64,000 nucleotides of DNA, taken from contig UQGJ01000003.1 of assembly GCA_900540545.1 (NCBI GenBank), positions 124,001 through 188,000 of the forward strand. Reading direction: 5' to 3'. Of this stretch, positions 1 through 8,016 are shown in pieces. Source of the DNA: an uncultured Eubacteriales bacterium. GTDB taxonomy: Bacteria > Bacillota > Clostridia > Oscillospirales > Oscillospiraceae. The position numbers and the translations under genes were made by a program. The notes beneath the pieces were generated by a model. It saw nothing but the letters and a program-made list of their open reading frames with translations. It searched no databases and was not told the origin of the DNA. Positions within the stretch are counted from its first letter, which is position 1. Each line of letters opens with the position of its first letter.

Positions 1-2
1 AC

Positions 3-1418
3 CCCTTTAGCCTCAGCTCGGGGGCAGCGGCAGCCGCTGCACCCCCGCCTCCCCCGCCCCCTCCGGCGCCTGAAACCGCACCGGCCCCTTCGGCTACGTC
101 GGAACCCCAGGCTACTGCGTCCGTGACGGCGGCACCCACATCCGCTCCCGTGCCACAGGAGCGCGAGCAAGCTGGCGATGACCAGCTCCATACACCCACC
201 CCGGCCACTCAGGGTCAGCAGGACACTGAGACCGGGCTGGAAAATCCTATCGCGGCACAGCTGGAGGCACAGACCCAAGGTGCGCTGGCCGAGAAGATGC
301 CCATTTTCAAGTTCAAGACAGCGTCTCAACGGCTCACGGACGACAACATCACCTTCGACCAGCTCCGCGTCGAAAAGTCCCAGGATTTCCTTGCCCTTGA
401 TACAGCTCAGAACGTCACTTGGACTGTGACCTACGGAAAGGTCGTCCGAAAGGTGGCGGATCCGGTCAACACCAGCATCCGCGAAATGAAGCAGGAGATC
501 GAGCGCTCCAACGACTTCAAGTCGGGGCTGAAGAACTCCAAGGACAAGAAGCCTGACTGTATCCTGACGCCCACCGTCACGGTCAAGAGCAAGGGCACCG
601 TCATGCCCGAGTACAAGGGCCTTTTCCTCTCGCAGGAGGAGGCTCGCTCTTCGGACAAAATGATCTGCCTGTTCCCCACCAGGGACGGCACCATGTATCA
701 GCTCCGCAAGACCGGGATGGGTGAGATCGTCACGCCCATCTATTCGATCCCGGAGGCAGACACGGTGGAGGCCGGCTTTACGCCGGCCTTCCCCCGTGTC
801 CCCTGGTCCATCATCAACGAGGTAGTGGCCTTCTTCCGGTGTTATGCGCTGCTCCAGGATTCCCCCATGGAGGTGCTGGTGCAGATCTTCTGGGATACCC
901 AGGAGGAGCGCCATGTGGTCGCGGTGCCCCGCCAGAGCGTCAACACTGTGGCGGTCCACGCGACTATGGATGACCAGGACTACCTGGGCGCCGACGAGCG
1001 CTACGTCCTGTGCATGGACATCCACTCCCACGATACCATGCGGGCCTTCTTCTCCGCCGAAGACGATCAGGACGAGTGCGACGACGGCGTCTATCTGGTC
1101 ATGGGCCGGCTGGACCGCTACTTTCCGGAGATCAAGGCCAGGGTCTGCAACGGCGGTGTATTCGCTGACATCGCCCCCGACGTGGTGCTGGAGCCATTCG
1201 GGATGCAGTTTCCGAAGGATTGGTGCGGCAATGTGTCGCCGTGCCCAGTCGATAAAGATCAAAAAATAGAGGTGGATCATGATGCTTTTTTCGACGACCT
1301 GCCCTGTGAGGATAGTGATGCTGGGTGTCGGGGGGACGGGTGGACATGCTGCCCCGCACTTGTATCGCCTACTCTACGCGCTATCTTCGCAGCGGAGCGT
1401 GCGGCTTCAGATCGTTGA
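3..1418 (+). CDS. JAMM/JAB metalloprotease, PRTRC protein A-like, 5' end outside window
   Basis: The reading frame is open to the left edge, so the true start lies outside the window. The visible part begins with an Ala/Pro-rich linker (to about 123), then an unrecognised region, then a JAB/MPN+ domain. Counting from the GTG at 123, a JAMM set is visible: H301-S-H303, seven residues, S311, two residues, D314, with E250 as the likely catalytic glutamate. JAMM enzymes remove or process ubiquitin-like tags using zinc. The ThiF/E1-like gene follows directly and an E2-like gene lies 5 kb downstream, as in PRTRC systems. The last ~50 codons overlap the ThiF gene by 140 nt. A run of six A at 1261-1266 sits just before an out-of-frame TAG (1267-1269), and one A fewer would end the protein there, at the next gene's ribosome site. 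The family call is good; substrate is unknown. Confidence 0.8.
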   Translation, partial: PFSLSSGAAAAAAPPPPPPPPAPETAPAPSATSEPQATASVTAAPTSAPVPQEREQAGDDQLHTPTPATQGQQDTETGLENPIAAQLEAQTQGALAEKMPIFKFKTASQRLTDDNITFDQLRVEKSQDFLALDTAQNVTWTVTYGKVVRKVADPVNTSIREMKQEIERSNDFKSGLKNSKDKKPDCILTPTVTVKSKGTVMPEYKGLFLSQEEARSSDKMICLFPTRDGTMYQLRKTGMGEIVTPIYSIPEADTVEAGFTPAFPRVPWSIINEVVAFFRCYALLQDSPMEVLVQIFWDTQEERHVVAVPRQSVNTVAVHATMDDQDYLGADERYVLCMDIHSHDTMRAFFSAEDDQDECDDGVYLVMGRLDRYFPEIKARVCNGGVFADIAPDVVLEPFGMQFPKDWCGNVSPCPVDKDQKIEVDHDAFFDDLPCEDSDAGCRGDGWTCCPALVSPTLRAIFAAERAASDR

Positions 1419-2052
1419 CGGAGATCTGGTGGAAAAAAAGAATCTGGTTCGGCAAAATTTCATCAAAGCGGATTTGGGTGAAAACAAGGCCCGCGTGGTC
1501 GCCGAGCGATACTCCACTGTGTTCGGCATGGAGACGGAGTACCGTGGCAGCTACATCGAGGACGACGCCGAACTGGAACTGCTGCTGCAACCTGAGAAGG
1601 CTCACAAGCGCAAGGGCGTCCAAATCGAGCCGGAGATGGTCATCCTCCTGGGCTGTGTGGACAACAACAAGTCCCGCGCCATGTGCCACCGGGTATTTTA
1701 CAAAATGCCCGAGCTTATCTACATTGATTCAGGGAACGATGAGTACCGCGGCCAGGTCGTCTGCGGCGTGCGCCGCCGTGGACGCTGCATCGCAAAGCCC
1801 ATCGGGTCGCTCTATCCCGAGATTTTGGAGGAGACGGACCTGTTCCCCTCTGAGTTGAGCTGCGCGGAGGCTGCGGTCTCCGCGCCCCAGGCGATCACCG
1901 CCAATATCATGGCGGCTACCACCGTGGTGAATATGGTCTACAACATTCTGGCCCTGGGCCGGATGGACGTCAACGAGGCCATGTTCTCCACCACCACCAT
2001 CGCGATCCAGCCCACGTACTGGATGGGAAAAAAGAAAAAAGAGGCGGGCTGA
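1279..2052 (+). CDS. ThiF/E1-like adenylyltransferase, PRTRC ThiF family
   Basis: E1-like Rossmann protein of 257 aa. The nucleotide-binding loop GVGGTG is at residues 16-21, followed by a DGD...NLVRQNF stretch (about 48-61) that matches the E1/ThiF ATP-site arginine motif, and GCVDNNKSR further on. C195 in LSCAEAA is a candidate catalytic or thioester cysteine. ThiF/E1 proteins adenylate the C-terminus of ubiquitin-like or sulphur-carrier proteins. Location directly after a JAMM protease fits the PRTRC arrangement. The start is ATG 1279 (a second ATG follows at 1282), with GAGGTGG upstream. Its beta-grasp partner is not seen in the window and may be encoded to the left. The C-terminus is lysine-rich. 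Confidence 0.85.
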   Translation: MMLFSTTCPVRIVMLGVGGTGGHAAPHLYRLLYALSSQRSVRLQIVDGDLVEKKNLVRQNFIKADLGENKARVVAERYSTVFGMETEYRGSYIEDDAELELLLQPEKAHKRKGVQIEPEMVILLGCVDNNKSRAMCHRVFYKMPELIYIDSGNDEYRGQVVCGVRRRGRCIAKPIGSLYPEILEETDLFPSELSCAEAAVSAPQAITANIMAATTVVNMVYNILALGRMDVNEAMFSTTTIAIQPTYWMGKKKKEAG

Positions 2053-2072
2053 CCGCCGGAAGGAGATATTTT

Positions 2073-2780
2073 ATGAAAAAGCTGTTTGTTCCCCGCGGGG
2101 AGAGCGTGGCCTATCAGAGCATCCACACCGATAAGTTGGTCGTCAAGGGCTACCTGGAGGTTGACGATGACGTCCGCGCCCGCCACATCTCAGGTAACGG
2201 GATTATCGTGGCCGGTTCCATCTCCGCCGACACTATCTTCATGGACGAGGTGGAGGCCGGCGTCGTGACCGCCGACAAGATCGTGGCCCACCGTATGACG
2301 GCTCCCGATTGCCGGGGCAAGGTGATCATGGTGACCGGATACCTGGGCGCCGAGCGCGTCAAGGCTGGTAAGCTCACCGTGGGTCTTTCTGACATCCGGG
2401 AGGTGGAGGCTGACGAGATCGTGAATCTCTCCGGCAAGAGGCACAGCCTGCTGGGCGCCCTGGTACTCTCCTGGCTGCGCTGCAAGTGGATGGAGCTTTG
2501 CCGCCGACGCGAAAAGAAAGAGCCCCAGGGCTCGGACGGTGCGGTGGCATCCGAAGAGACCAGCCCCTCCGAAGGCGGCATCGTGGACCTGAGCCCCACC
2601 ACCGACCTGGCGGCCAGTTGGGACCCCAGGGACGCAGATGACTTCGAGTTCCTGCGCCTGAAGGGCCTTTATAGTCTGCTCAAGGACCGGGGCTTTGCCC
2701 TGCGGCTCATCCCCATCGACGACCCTGCAAAGCCCGGGGCCGCATCCAGCAGCAGCGCCGTTGCTGACAAGGTTGCTTAG
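2073..2780 (+). CDS. Bactofilin-like beta-helix protein
   Basis: 235 aa. Residues ~15-130 are short hydrophobic repeats of the I-x-A-D-x-I/V type, for example around ISADTIFMDEVEAG and VEADEIVNLSG, consistent with a right-handed beta-helix as in bactofilins and polymer-forming cytoskeletal proteins. A hydrophobic/basic stretch (LLGALVLSWLRCKWM) follows, then an acidic, serine-rich tail. The start has a good ribosome site (GGAAGGAG) and lies 20 nt after the ThiF gene, so it is probably co-transcribed with the ubiquitin-like genes. A structural or scaffold role is inference. Confidence 0.55.
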   Translation: MKKLFVPRGESVAYQSIHTDKLVVKGYLEVDDDVRARHISGNGIIVAGSISADTIFMDEVEAGVVTADKIVAHRMTAPDCRGKVIMVTGYLGAERVKAGKLTVGLSDIREVEADEIVNLSGKRHSLLGALVLSWLRCKWMELCRRREKKEPQGSDGAVASEETSPSEGGIVDLSPTTDLAASWDPRDADDFEFLRLKGLYSLLKDRGFALRLIPIDDPAKPGAASSSSAVADKVA

Positions 2781-2785
2781 CTGAC

Positions 2786-2929
2786 TTGGCGGAGCAAGAA
2801 CTACTTCAGTTTATCTGGGGCCGCGTGATTGGGGCGTTCACGATGGTGAACTATCCCTGTGCAGCTTGTGGCCCTGAACTGTCGGCCACTGCGCCGAAGC
2901 GTCGGCGCGGCCAAGAGGTGGAATCGTAA
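2786..2929 (+). CDS. Possible 47-aa protein with CxxC
   Basis: A frame starting at TTG 2786 runs 47 codons to a TAA whose last base is the A of the next gene's ATG (TAATG at 2927-2931), the coupling seen throughout this block. The peptide has a hydrophobic first half and a PCAACGPEL motif. The ribosome site is weak and the start codon non-canonical. It fills an otherwise empty gap, but coding status is uncertain. Confidence 0.35.
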   Translation: MAEQELLQFIWGRVIGAFTMVNYPCAACGPELSATAPKRRRGQEVES

Positions 2930-3180
2930 TGACAAAAGGTTATATCAAATATTGCAAAAAATTGGAGGAGATCTCGTGGCTCCCTGCGGCGGTGGAAGCG
3001 CTGGAGTTTCTTAAACCGCTGCCGGGCGAGCAGGCGCAGGAAATCCGTGACGACTTAGCTGAACTGGTCGCCCCGTTCAAGACCAGCCGGAAGTGCCCGC
3101 GCTGTGGAGGGGCCCTATATGTCAGCGATTTGCCACAGTATGAGAACGTCTGCTACAGCTGTGATGAAAATTTTTACTAA
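2929..3180 (+). CDS. Small zinc-ribbon protein
   Basis: 83 aa, unknown family. The N-terminal half is helical and acidic; the C-terminal half has CPRC (residues ~59-62) and CYSC (~75-78), a typical zinc ribbon. Such small ribbons often bind nucleic acid or act as subunits of larger complexes; nothing more specific can be said. AGAGGTGG precedes the ATG. Confidence 0.6.
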   Translation: MTKGYIKYCKKLEEISWLPAAVEALEFLKPLPGEQAQEIRDDLAELVAPFKTSRKCPRCGGALYVSDLPQYENVCYSCDENFY

Positions 3181-3197
3181 GGTGGGTGGTCGGTTTC

Positions 3198-3887
3198 ATG
3201 GAATGCGGTACCTTACCTGGTGGCCGCGATCACACAGTCTCGTGGCACATCTCGCTAAAAGAAAACAGCCGGGCAGAGATTGTCGAGACCAGAATAGCGG
3301 GCCTTGCCGGTGACGGCGGATTCAGGCTGGAGTCCTATCAGTACATACGAAAGATGGTTGATGTCCCCCAACAGGGGACTCCTCAATCTAAATCAAATTT
3401 GTCGGAGCCTGGAAATATGCCCCAGAACCTTTTTCTATGGAGGGGCCAGATGCGGAAAAGCACGCAGCCTCAGCGAATGAAACGGCTGGGAGAATTGCTC
3501 TCAGGCGACCTGACTCACTCCGAGCAGGAAGAGTTCATGACGCTGGGCATAGAATTCCTCTGCGCTTTGGCGGTAGACCTTAATATTACGGACTGCACGG
3601 TGACAGGTACAAGGGCCACTATAGCAACCTACTCCGGCCAGATCCGTTTGGAGGGCCAAGACAAAAACGGGCATGAGCTGGTTGTGGATCTGGAGCAGAA
3701 TTTTTTAACATTCCAAGAGGAGCAGACGTGCCTGTACTGTCGGCCCAAGGCTACCGGCTCGATCAACTACTCGGACTGCCGCGCCGTAGGTGTCCCGCTC
3801 CTGTTAAATGGCGATTATGACAAGCTGCTGGCTATCCTACGGGCAACGTGCGGAGGAGGTGACGCAGATGGGCGAAACGCCGCCTGA
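3198..3887 (+). CDS. Hypothetical protein
   Basis: About 229 aa from ATG 3198; a GTG at 3186 is an alternative start. No family recognised. The C-terminal half contains CLYCRPKATG, a possible metal-binding fragment. The 3' end overlaps the next gene by 20 nt, suggesting translational coupling to the methyltransferase-like gene. Confidence 0.5.
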   Translation: MECGTLPGGRDHTVSWHISLKENSRAEIVETRIAGLAGDGGFRLESYQYIRKMVDVPQQGTPQSKSNLSEPGNMPQNLFLWRGQMRKSTQPQRMKRLGELLSGDLTHSEQEEFMTLGIEFLCALAVDLNITDCTVTGTRATIATYSGQIRLEGQDKNGHELVVDLEQNFLTFQEEQTCLYCRPKATGSINYSDCRAVGVPLLLNGDYDKLLAILRATCGGGDADGRNAA

Positions 3888-5271
3888 GAAAGTCAATTAC
3901 TACGCCACACAGCGGCTGGCGGAGGCCGGGCGGACCATCGCGGCACTCGCGGACGCCATGCCCAGGGCCAGGGCGCGGCTCGACCGGACACGGGAGAAAC
4001 ACCCGGACCAGTCCTACGACGCCTACTGTGAGCTTCAGAAGTCCCGGGATAAGCTGGTGGACCTCCTGAACGAAGCCCGCCTTGCCTTTGCCGAGACGGG
4101 TGCGCAGCAGCTCTCTGAGCTTTCAGGACTGCTGGGGATACAGCTATCCAGACTGGACGTGATGATTCCTGACTATTCGGGCATCGAAACTATCCTAAAA
4201 TCCCTGGCGGCGGAGATGGCGCCGGAGAAGACGGTCAGCGCGGCCGTCATGGGGCGGATGATGAACGAGGCCCGTATGGGTTTTTACCCCACCGATCCGG
4301 AGAACGTCAGGCATATCGCCCGGGGCATCAAGTTCCCGGATGAAAGGAAAGTCAATCTGCTGGACCCGTGCTGCGGGGAGGGCGCCGCCCTCTATACCCT
4401 GGCCGCCGGCGGCAACTGCGCCACCTACGGGATCGAGCTCGATACCATCCGGGCGGAGAAAGCCCAGGACCTCTTAGACCGTGTGGGGTTTGGGAGCTTC
4501 TTCGGCTCTCAGCTCAGCCATGAAGCATTCCATCTCCTGTTTTTGAACCCGCCCTACATCAGCGTGGTGGGAGAGAATGGCAGGAGCCGGGATGAAAAGC
4601 GGTTTTTGGTGTCAGCCCTTCCATACCTCATGCAGGGTGGGGTGTTGGTCTACATCGTCCCGTTCTACCGCTTGACCTTGGACATCTGCCGGTTGCTGGC
4701 GGACTATTTCGGGGACCTCTCCCTCTACCGCTTCACCGACGAGGAGTTCAAAGAGCACCGGCAAGTCGCCATTTTCGGCGTGCGCCGTCAGAAAGTGGAC
4801 AGCCCTGAGATCGCCCGAGTCCTGGAGCGGGGCACCTACGCGCCCGAGACGCTGCCGTGCCTGTGCGACCTGCCGGAGGAGCGCTATCGCCTGCCGGAAG
4901 TCGAGAAGGAAGTGTCCGTCTTTAAGGGAGCGGTGTTTAATCAGTTAGAACTGGCCCGTCAGCTCCAGGCATCAAAAAGCGTTGACCAGCTTCTGGAAAA
5001 AGGCGGGCAAGGTGCAGTGCGTCAGAGGCCCCTGTTGCCGCTGAGTGTCAGCCAAATCGGCCTGGTTGGCGGTTCGGGACTTATCAACGGCCTGGTGGCC
5101 TGTGATATGCCCCATGTCGTGAAGGGGCGCATCATCAAGCACAAGACGACCTCCCGTGAGCTTTTCACGGACGACCGCGGGCGGATCACCGGAGATGAGC
5201 TGAAGGAGACTTTCAGTAATAAGATGGTGTTCCACATGGTCACCAAATATGGCTTCAAAGCCTTGACATAG
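3868..5271 (+). CDS. DUF6094-like adenine-specific DNA methyltransferase
   Basis: 467 aa. The start is ATG 3868 because CGGAGGAGGT lies just before it; an ATG at 3808 in the same frame has no such site. The N-terminal ~110 residues are helical. The SAM-binding motif DPCCGEGA begins near residue 166 and the catalytic NPPY is at 227-230, the order of N6-adenine (gamma-class) methyltransferases. Proteins of this type occur on large mobile elements, where they may protect the element's DNA. No matching restriction gene is nearby, so it is probably a solitary methylase. Target sequence unknown. Confidence 0.7.
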   Translation: MGETPPEKVNYYATQRLAEAGRTIAALADAMPRARARLDRTREKHPDQSYDAYCELQKSRDKLVDLLNEARLAFAETGAQQLSELSGLLGIQLSRLDVMIPDYSGIETILKSLAAEMAPEKTVSAAVMGRMMNEARMGFYPTDPENVRHIARGIKFPDERKVNLLDPCCGEGAALYTLAAGGNCATYGIELDTIRAEKAQDLLDRVGFGSFFGSQLSHEAFHLLFLNPPYISVVGENGRSRDEKRFLVSALPYLMQGGVLVYIVPFYRLTLDICRLLADYFGDLSLYRFTDEEFKEHRQVAIFGVRRQKVDSPEIARVLERGTYAPETLPCLCDLPEERYRLPEVEKEVSVFKGAVFNQLELARQLQASKSVDQLLEKGGQGAVRQRPLLPLSVSQIGLVGGSGLINGLVACDMPHVVKGRIIKHKTTSRELFTDDRGRITGDELKETFSNKMVFHMVTKYGFKALT

Positions 5272-5278
5272 GAGGACT

Positions 5279-5554
5279 ATGGATAAATTCAAACTGATCC
5301 TGCTGGGACTTCGCATCACTGTGTTGGACTGGTGGGGAGACTGCTGGGAGCGATACATCGAGGCCCGGTTCAAAAGGACGCATAGGCTCTCTGAGCGGCG
5401 CGTGGTATTCGTCTATGTGCATTTCTTGACGCCGGCCCGTCGGTGCCAGGACAAAGAGATCGAGCGTTTCCATGCCCTCAAAGAAAAAATATTGAAGGAG
5501 ATGGACCGTGATGCGGGAAATCAATGTGGTCACCATCGACCCGGAAACGGGTAA
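5279..5554 (+). CDS. Hypothetical small basic protein
   Basis: 91 aa, ribosome site TAGGAGG just upstream. Rich in Trp and basic residues, with a hydrophobic start (FKLILLGLRITVLDWW) that could be amphipathic or membrane-proximal. Its last 15 codons overlap the next gene by 47 nt, longer than the other overlaps here; a frame error near the A-run at 5484-5489 or real overlap are both possible. Confidence 0.45.
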   Translation: MDKFKLILLGLRITVLDWWGDCWERYIEARFKRTHRLSERRVVFVYVHFLTPARRCQDKEIERFHALKEKILKEMDRDAGNQCGHHRPGNG

Positions 5555-5870
5555 CATCGAGGAACAGACGCTGCCGATGCCAACGCAAAAGCCCCTCGAA
5601 CTGGGGCAGGTTGTAGCCACCCTGGCGGCGCTGGAGGTCGTGCCTGCGGATACCATTGAGGACGCGCTCCTCCACCATCAGCTGGGGGACTGGGGTGTCT
5701 GTTGCCCCGAGGACTGGAGGACTAATGACCGGGCCTGGAAATACGGGGCGCGGATCCTGTCTGTCTATGAGTACGGCCCTGAAAAAGAAGGCGCCCGCCG
5801 AGACCGATTCTGGATCATTACCGAGGCGGACCGCTCCGCTACGACGGTCCTCCTGCCCAGCGACTATTAA
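5508..5870 (+). CDS. Conserved plasmid/ICE protein of unknown function
   Basis: 120 aa from GTG 5508 (or ATG 5511), with GAAGGAG upstream. The central HHQLGDWG and C-terminal ITEADRSATTVLLPSDY resemble a small conserved family on plasmids and integrative elements that is sometimes misnamed a type I restriction subunit. I know of no established function. Ends 15 nt before the next gene. Confidence 0.5.
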   Translation: MMREINVVTIDPETGNIEEQTLPMPTQKPLELGQVVATLAALEVVPADTIEDALLHHQLGDWGVCCPEDWRTNDRAWKYGARILSVYEYGPEKEGARRDRFWIITEADRSATTVLLPSDY

Positions 5871-5885
5871 AAGGAGGAAATAAAT

Positions 5886-6446
5886 ATGAGCTTGGGCTTT
5901 GAACCCCTGATCATGGTGATGCCCGTGACGGCGCAGCAACGCCAGCGTCTGGAGTCGGGTGACACCATCGGCCCACGAGAAGAGATATGGGCGGAGTGCG
6001 TCAAGGTGATAGAAAAAAAGAAGACCCAGTACGTTGTGGAGTACCGCCACTTCGGGTCCGCTATGGGAGATGAGATCCCCCACCACAAAGGGGTCGTTCC
6101 CGGCTGCGTTGCAGCATCGGAATTCATGGAGTTCTATGGGCTGGGCATGATGACACAGCAACTTAACAAGGAGAAGCATACCGATGAACTGCTTCGCCAC
6201 GGAGTCCCGATTCCTTCAGGCGTAGTAATAAACCCGCTGGAGGATGATGTGGCGGCAGCAAACGGCGGCTGGATGATACGGTATAGGCTGGGCCGAATCG
6301 ACTGCGACACTGGTTTCTATGATGGAGAGCGGCTCAAGGCGGAGACCACTCCAGCACGGGATATGGAGATACTTGAAAGGATGGGCGACTACGCCCTGTG
6401 CCTCCTGGAGCTCTACGGAGAAAAGGACATCAAGCATGAGGGTTGA
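5886..6446 (+). CDS. Hypothetical protein
   Basis: 186 aa after a strong AGGAGG site. No recognised domain; hydrophilic, with no membrane segment or metal motif. The stop overlaps the next start at 6436. Confidence 0.45.
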   Translation: MSLGFEPLIMVMPVTAQQRQRLESGDTIGPREEIWAECVKVIEKKKTQYVVEYRHFGSAMGDEIPHHKGVVPGCVAASEFMEFYGLGMMTQQLNKEKHTDELLRHGVPIPSGVVINPLEDDVAAANGGWMIRYRLGRIDCDTGFYDGERLKAETTPARDMEILERMGDYALCLLELYGEKDIKHEG

Positions 6447-6747
6447 TGTAAAGAGCTTGGCCCGGGACATAGCCCAGATTCCAATGCTAACTAGGTTTTG
6501 GTATTATGGCTGTCCTGAATACGAGAGCGACTACCTCATGGACCACTTTCTTCTCCCCGCGCTGCGGGGCGAGCCAATCTATGTCAATGAGCTGGATATG
6601 GACGCCTTCACGATGGAGGAGCTTGGCGACATGGAAGAGTTCCTGGAAAGACATGACCGTGCCTCAACCATCCGCGTCCCCTGTGAACTGGGAGATATGG
6701 CGCGGTCCGCCCTGCCAAAGGTCAAAGCCGGGCGGGCGTTCTGTTGA
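6436..6747 (+). CDS. Hypothetical small acidic protein
   Basis: 103 aa from ATG 6436, which lies inside the end of the preceding gene (11-nt overlap), so it is probably translationally coupled. Helical and acidic in the middle. No family recognised. Confidence 0.45.
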   Translation: MRVDVKSLARDIAQIPMLTRFWYYGCPEYESDYLMDHFLLPALRGEPIYVNELDMDAFTMEELGDMEEFLERHDRASTIRVPCELGDMARSALPKVKAGRAFC

Positions 6748-6760
6748 AGGGGGGATCGTT

Positions 6761-7330
6761 GTGCGGCCACCTTTTAACGCGCTTTCAGTTCTCAAGACGT
6801 TTCATGAGGCCAGAGAACTAAAACACCTATATGCCGTAGCGCCTGATCTGGAGACCCACTGCTTCCACACCTATTCCTATAGTGACTTCTTCAGAGCGGC
6901 GATTGGCGGCAGCTTGGCCTACTACTACGAATATCAAAGCGAACGGGATTGGGAACATGGAGACGTAAAAGCCTATTATTCCCACGCGGCCATGGACGAT
7001 TACTACTGGCTGGCGAAGGAGTACGGCAATCGGCACGGACTATCCGAGAAGAAAAATCCCTATTTCATTGATTTCCAAGATTATTTGGAGTCGTTCCTTT
7101 TCCCGGACGACTACACTGTGAGTTGGCGCCTGGTGACCAACACGAAGAAGCCGAAGGGCTGCGGACTGGTGTTCGGTTTTGACCCGGAATACTCGGGTAC
7201 ACAGGAATTCATTTACGATATATTTATGATTTGGAACCGCTATACAGAAAAGAGTAGGGACCTGCGCCGGATTCTGGCGGAGGAGACCGCCGGTGTGGAT
7301 CAGGAGCAGGAATGGAAGGAGGCCGCCTAA
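6761..7330 (+). CDS. Hypothetical protein
   Basis: 189 aa. The start is GTG 6761, preceded by AAGGGGGG. The protein is rich in Tyr, Asp and His in its middle part and has no recognised motif. Its TAA forms TAATG with the ATG of the E2-like gene, so the two are likely coupled; a role with the ubiquitin-like set is possible but only inferred from position. Confidence 0.45.
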   Translation: MRPPFNALSVLKTFHEARELKHLYAVAPDLETHCFHTYSYSDFFRAAIGGSLAYYYEYQSERDWEHGDVKAYYSHAAMDDYYWLAKEYGNRHGLSEKKNPYFIDFQDYLESFLFPDDYTVSWRLVTNTKKPKGCGLVFGFDPEYSGTQEFIYDIFMIWNRYTEKSRDLRRILAEETAGVDQEQEWKEAA

Positions 7331-8016
7331 TGGACCCAAGGCGGGAATTCATTCTGAGGATCGACCCCAAGCATTGCACTGTCATGGTGGAGCAGGCGAC
7401 CCGGGGGGTCACCAGTTGTAAGGAGATTGATCCCTCAGACCTGTACGACGCCATCATCAAAAACACTTACGACAATGATCATCTCTTCAGCGGTATGCTG
7501 CCCCAGGGGTGCCTATCGGTAGTGCAGACCGCTGCGGGCAGGAAGTACGTGGCGCTGGAGTATCTCCATCGGCACGCGGACATCTCGTATTACAGCCAGC
7601 CCTACAGGCATTTTCCCCTTCCAAAGCTGGTGTTCGGCTTTGGGGTCGATGCCGGGGGGAAGGTGTTGCAGGCCGCCATGGGAGTGGTAAAAGACGAACC
7701 GCTGACACCAGAGACGCCGATGTTCTGCTACCCGTTCTCCAACGTCCGCTCAAACAGTACCATCTGCATGGGCGCCAATGTGCTCCCCACGGTCAAATCC
7801 CTGGCAGAGTTGCCCAAGCTGGCCGCCGATATTCTGAAGATGCCCAACAACGACGACTTCTTCGACACTGAGGACAACAAACTCCAACTGCCGTATGAAA
7901 AACTGCTGGAACATCTGAAAGACAAGGATCCGGGGTACTACGACGACCATGTCCTGGTCCCCTCCAACAAGACCCTGAGTGACTTCCTTAACCTTTCTAT
8001 TGGGGAGGCGGAGTGA
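7330..8016 (+). CDS. E2-like protein, PRTRC system protein B (Prok-E2_D)
   Basis: 228 aa. The centre holds the family pattern: a hydrophobic strand (LPKLVFGFGV), a P-x-T-P segment, YPFSNV, then ICMG with C146 at the position of the conserved cysteine, and a helical C-terminus. PRTRC protein B belongs to a prokaryotic E2-like clan proposed from comparative genomics to work with ThiF/E1 and JAB proteins. Here the other two components lie 5-6 kb upstream on the same strand. The start is ATG 7330, with AAGGAGG upstream; the longer frame from 7312 starts inside that site. Family call is firm; biochemical activity is not established. Confidence 0.72.
   Translation: MDPRREFILRIDPKHCTVMVEQATRGVTSCKEIDPSDLYDAIIKNTYDNDHLFSGMLPQGCLSVVQTAAGRKYVALEYLHRHADISYYSQPYRHFPLPKLVFGFGVDAGGKVLQAAMGVVKDEPLTPETPMFCYPFSNVRSNSTICMGANVLPTVKSLAELPKLAADILKMPNNDDFFDTEDNKLQLPYEKLLEHLKDKDPGYYDDHVLVPSNKTLSDFLNLSIGEAE

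Noticed and set aside
5484..5554. Frame error in the 91-aa gene like that proposed for the JAB gene
   Set aside because: The A-run is there, but the change needed to reach the natural stop is an insertion and the fit is less exact, so I keep the gene as read.
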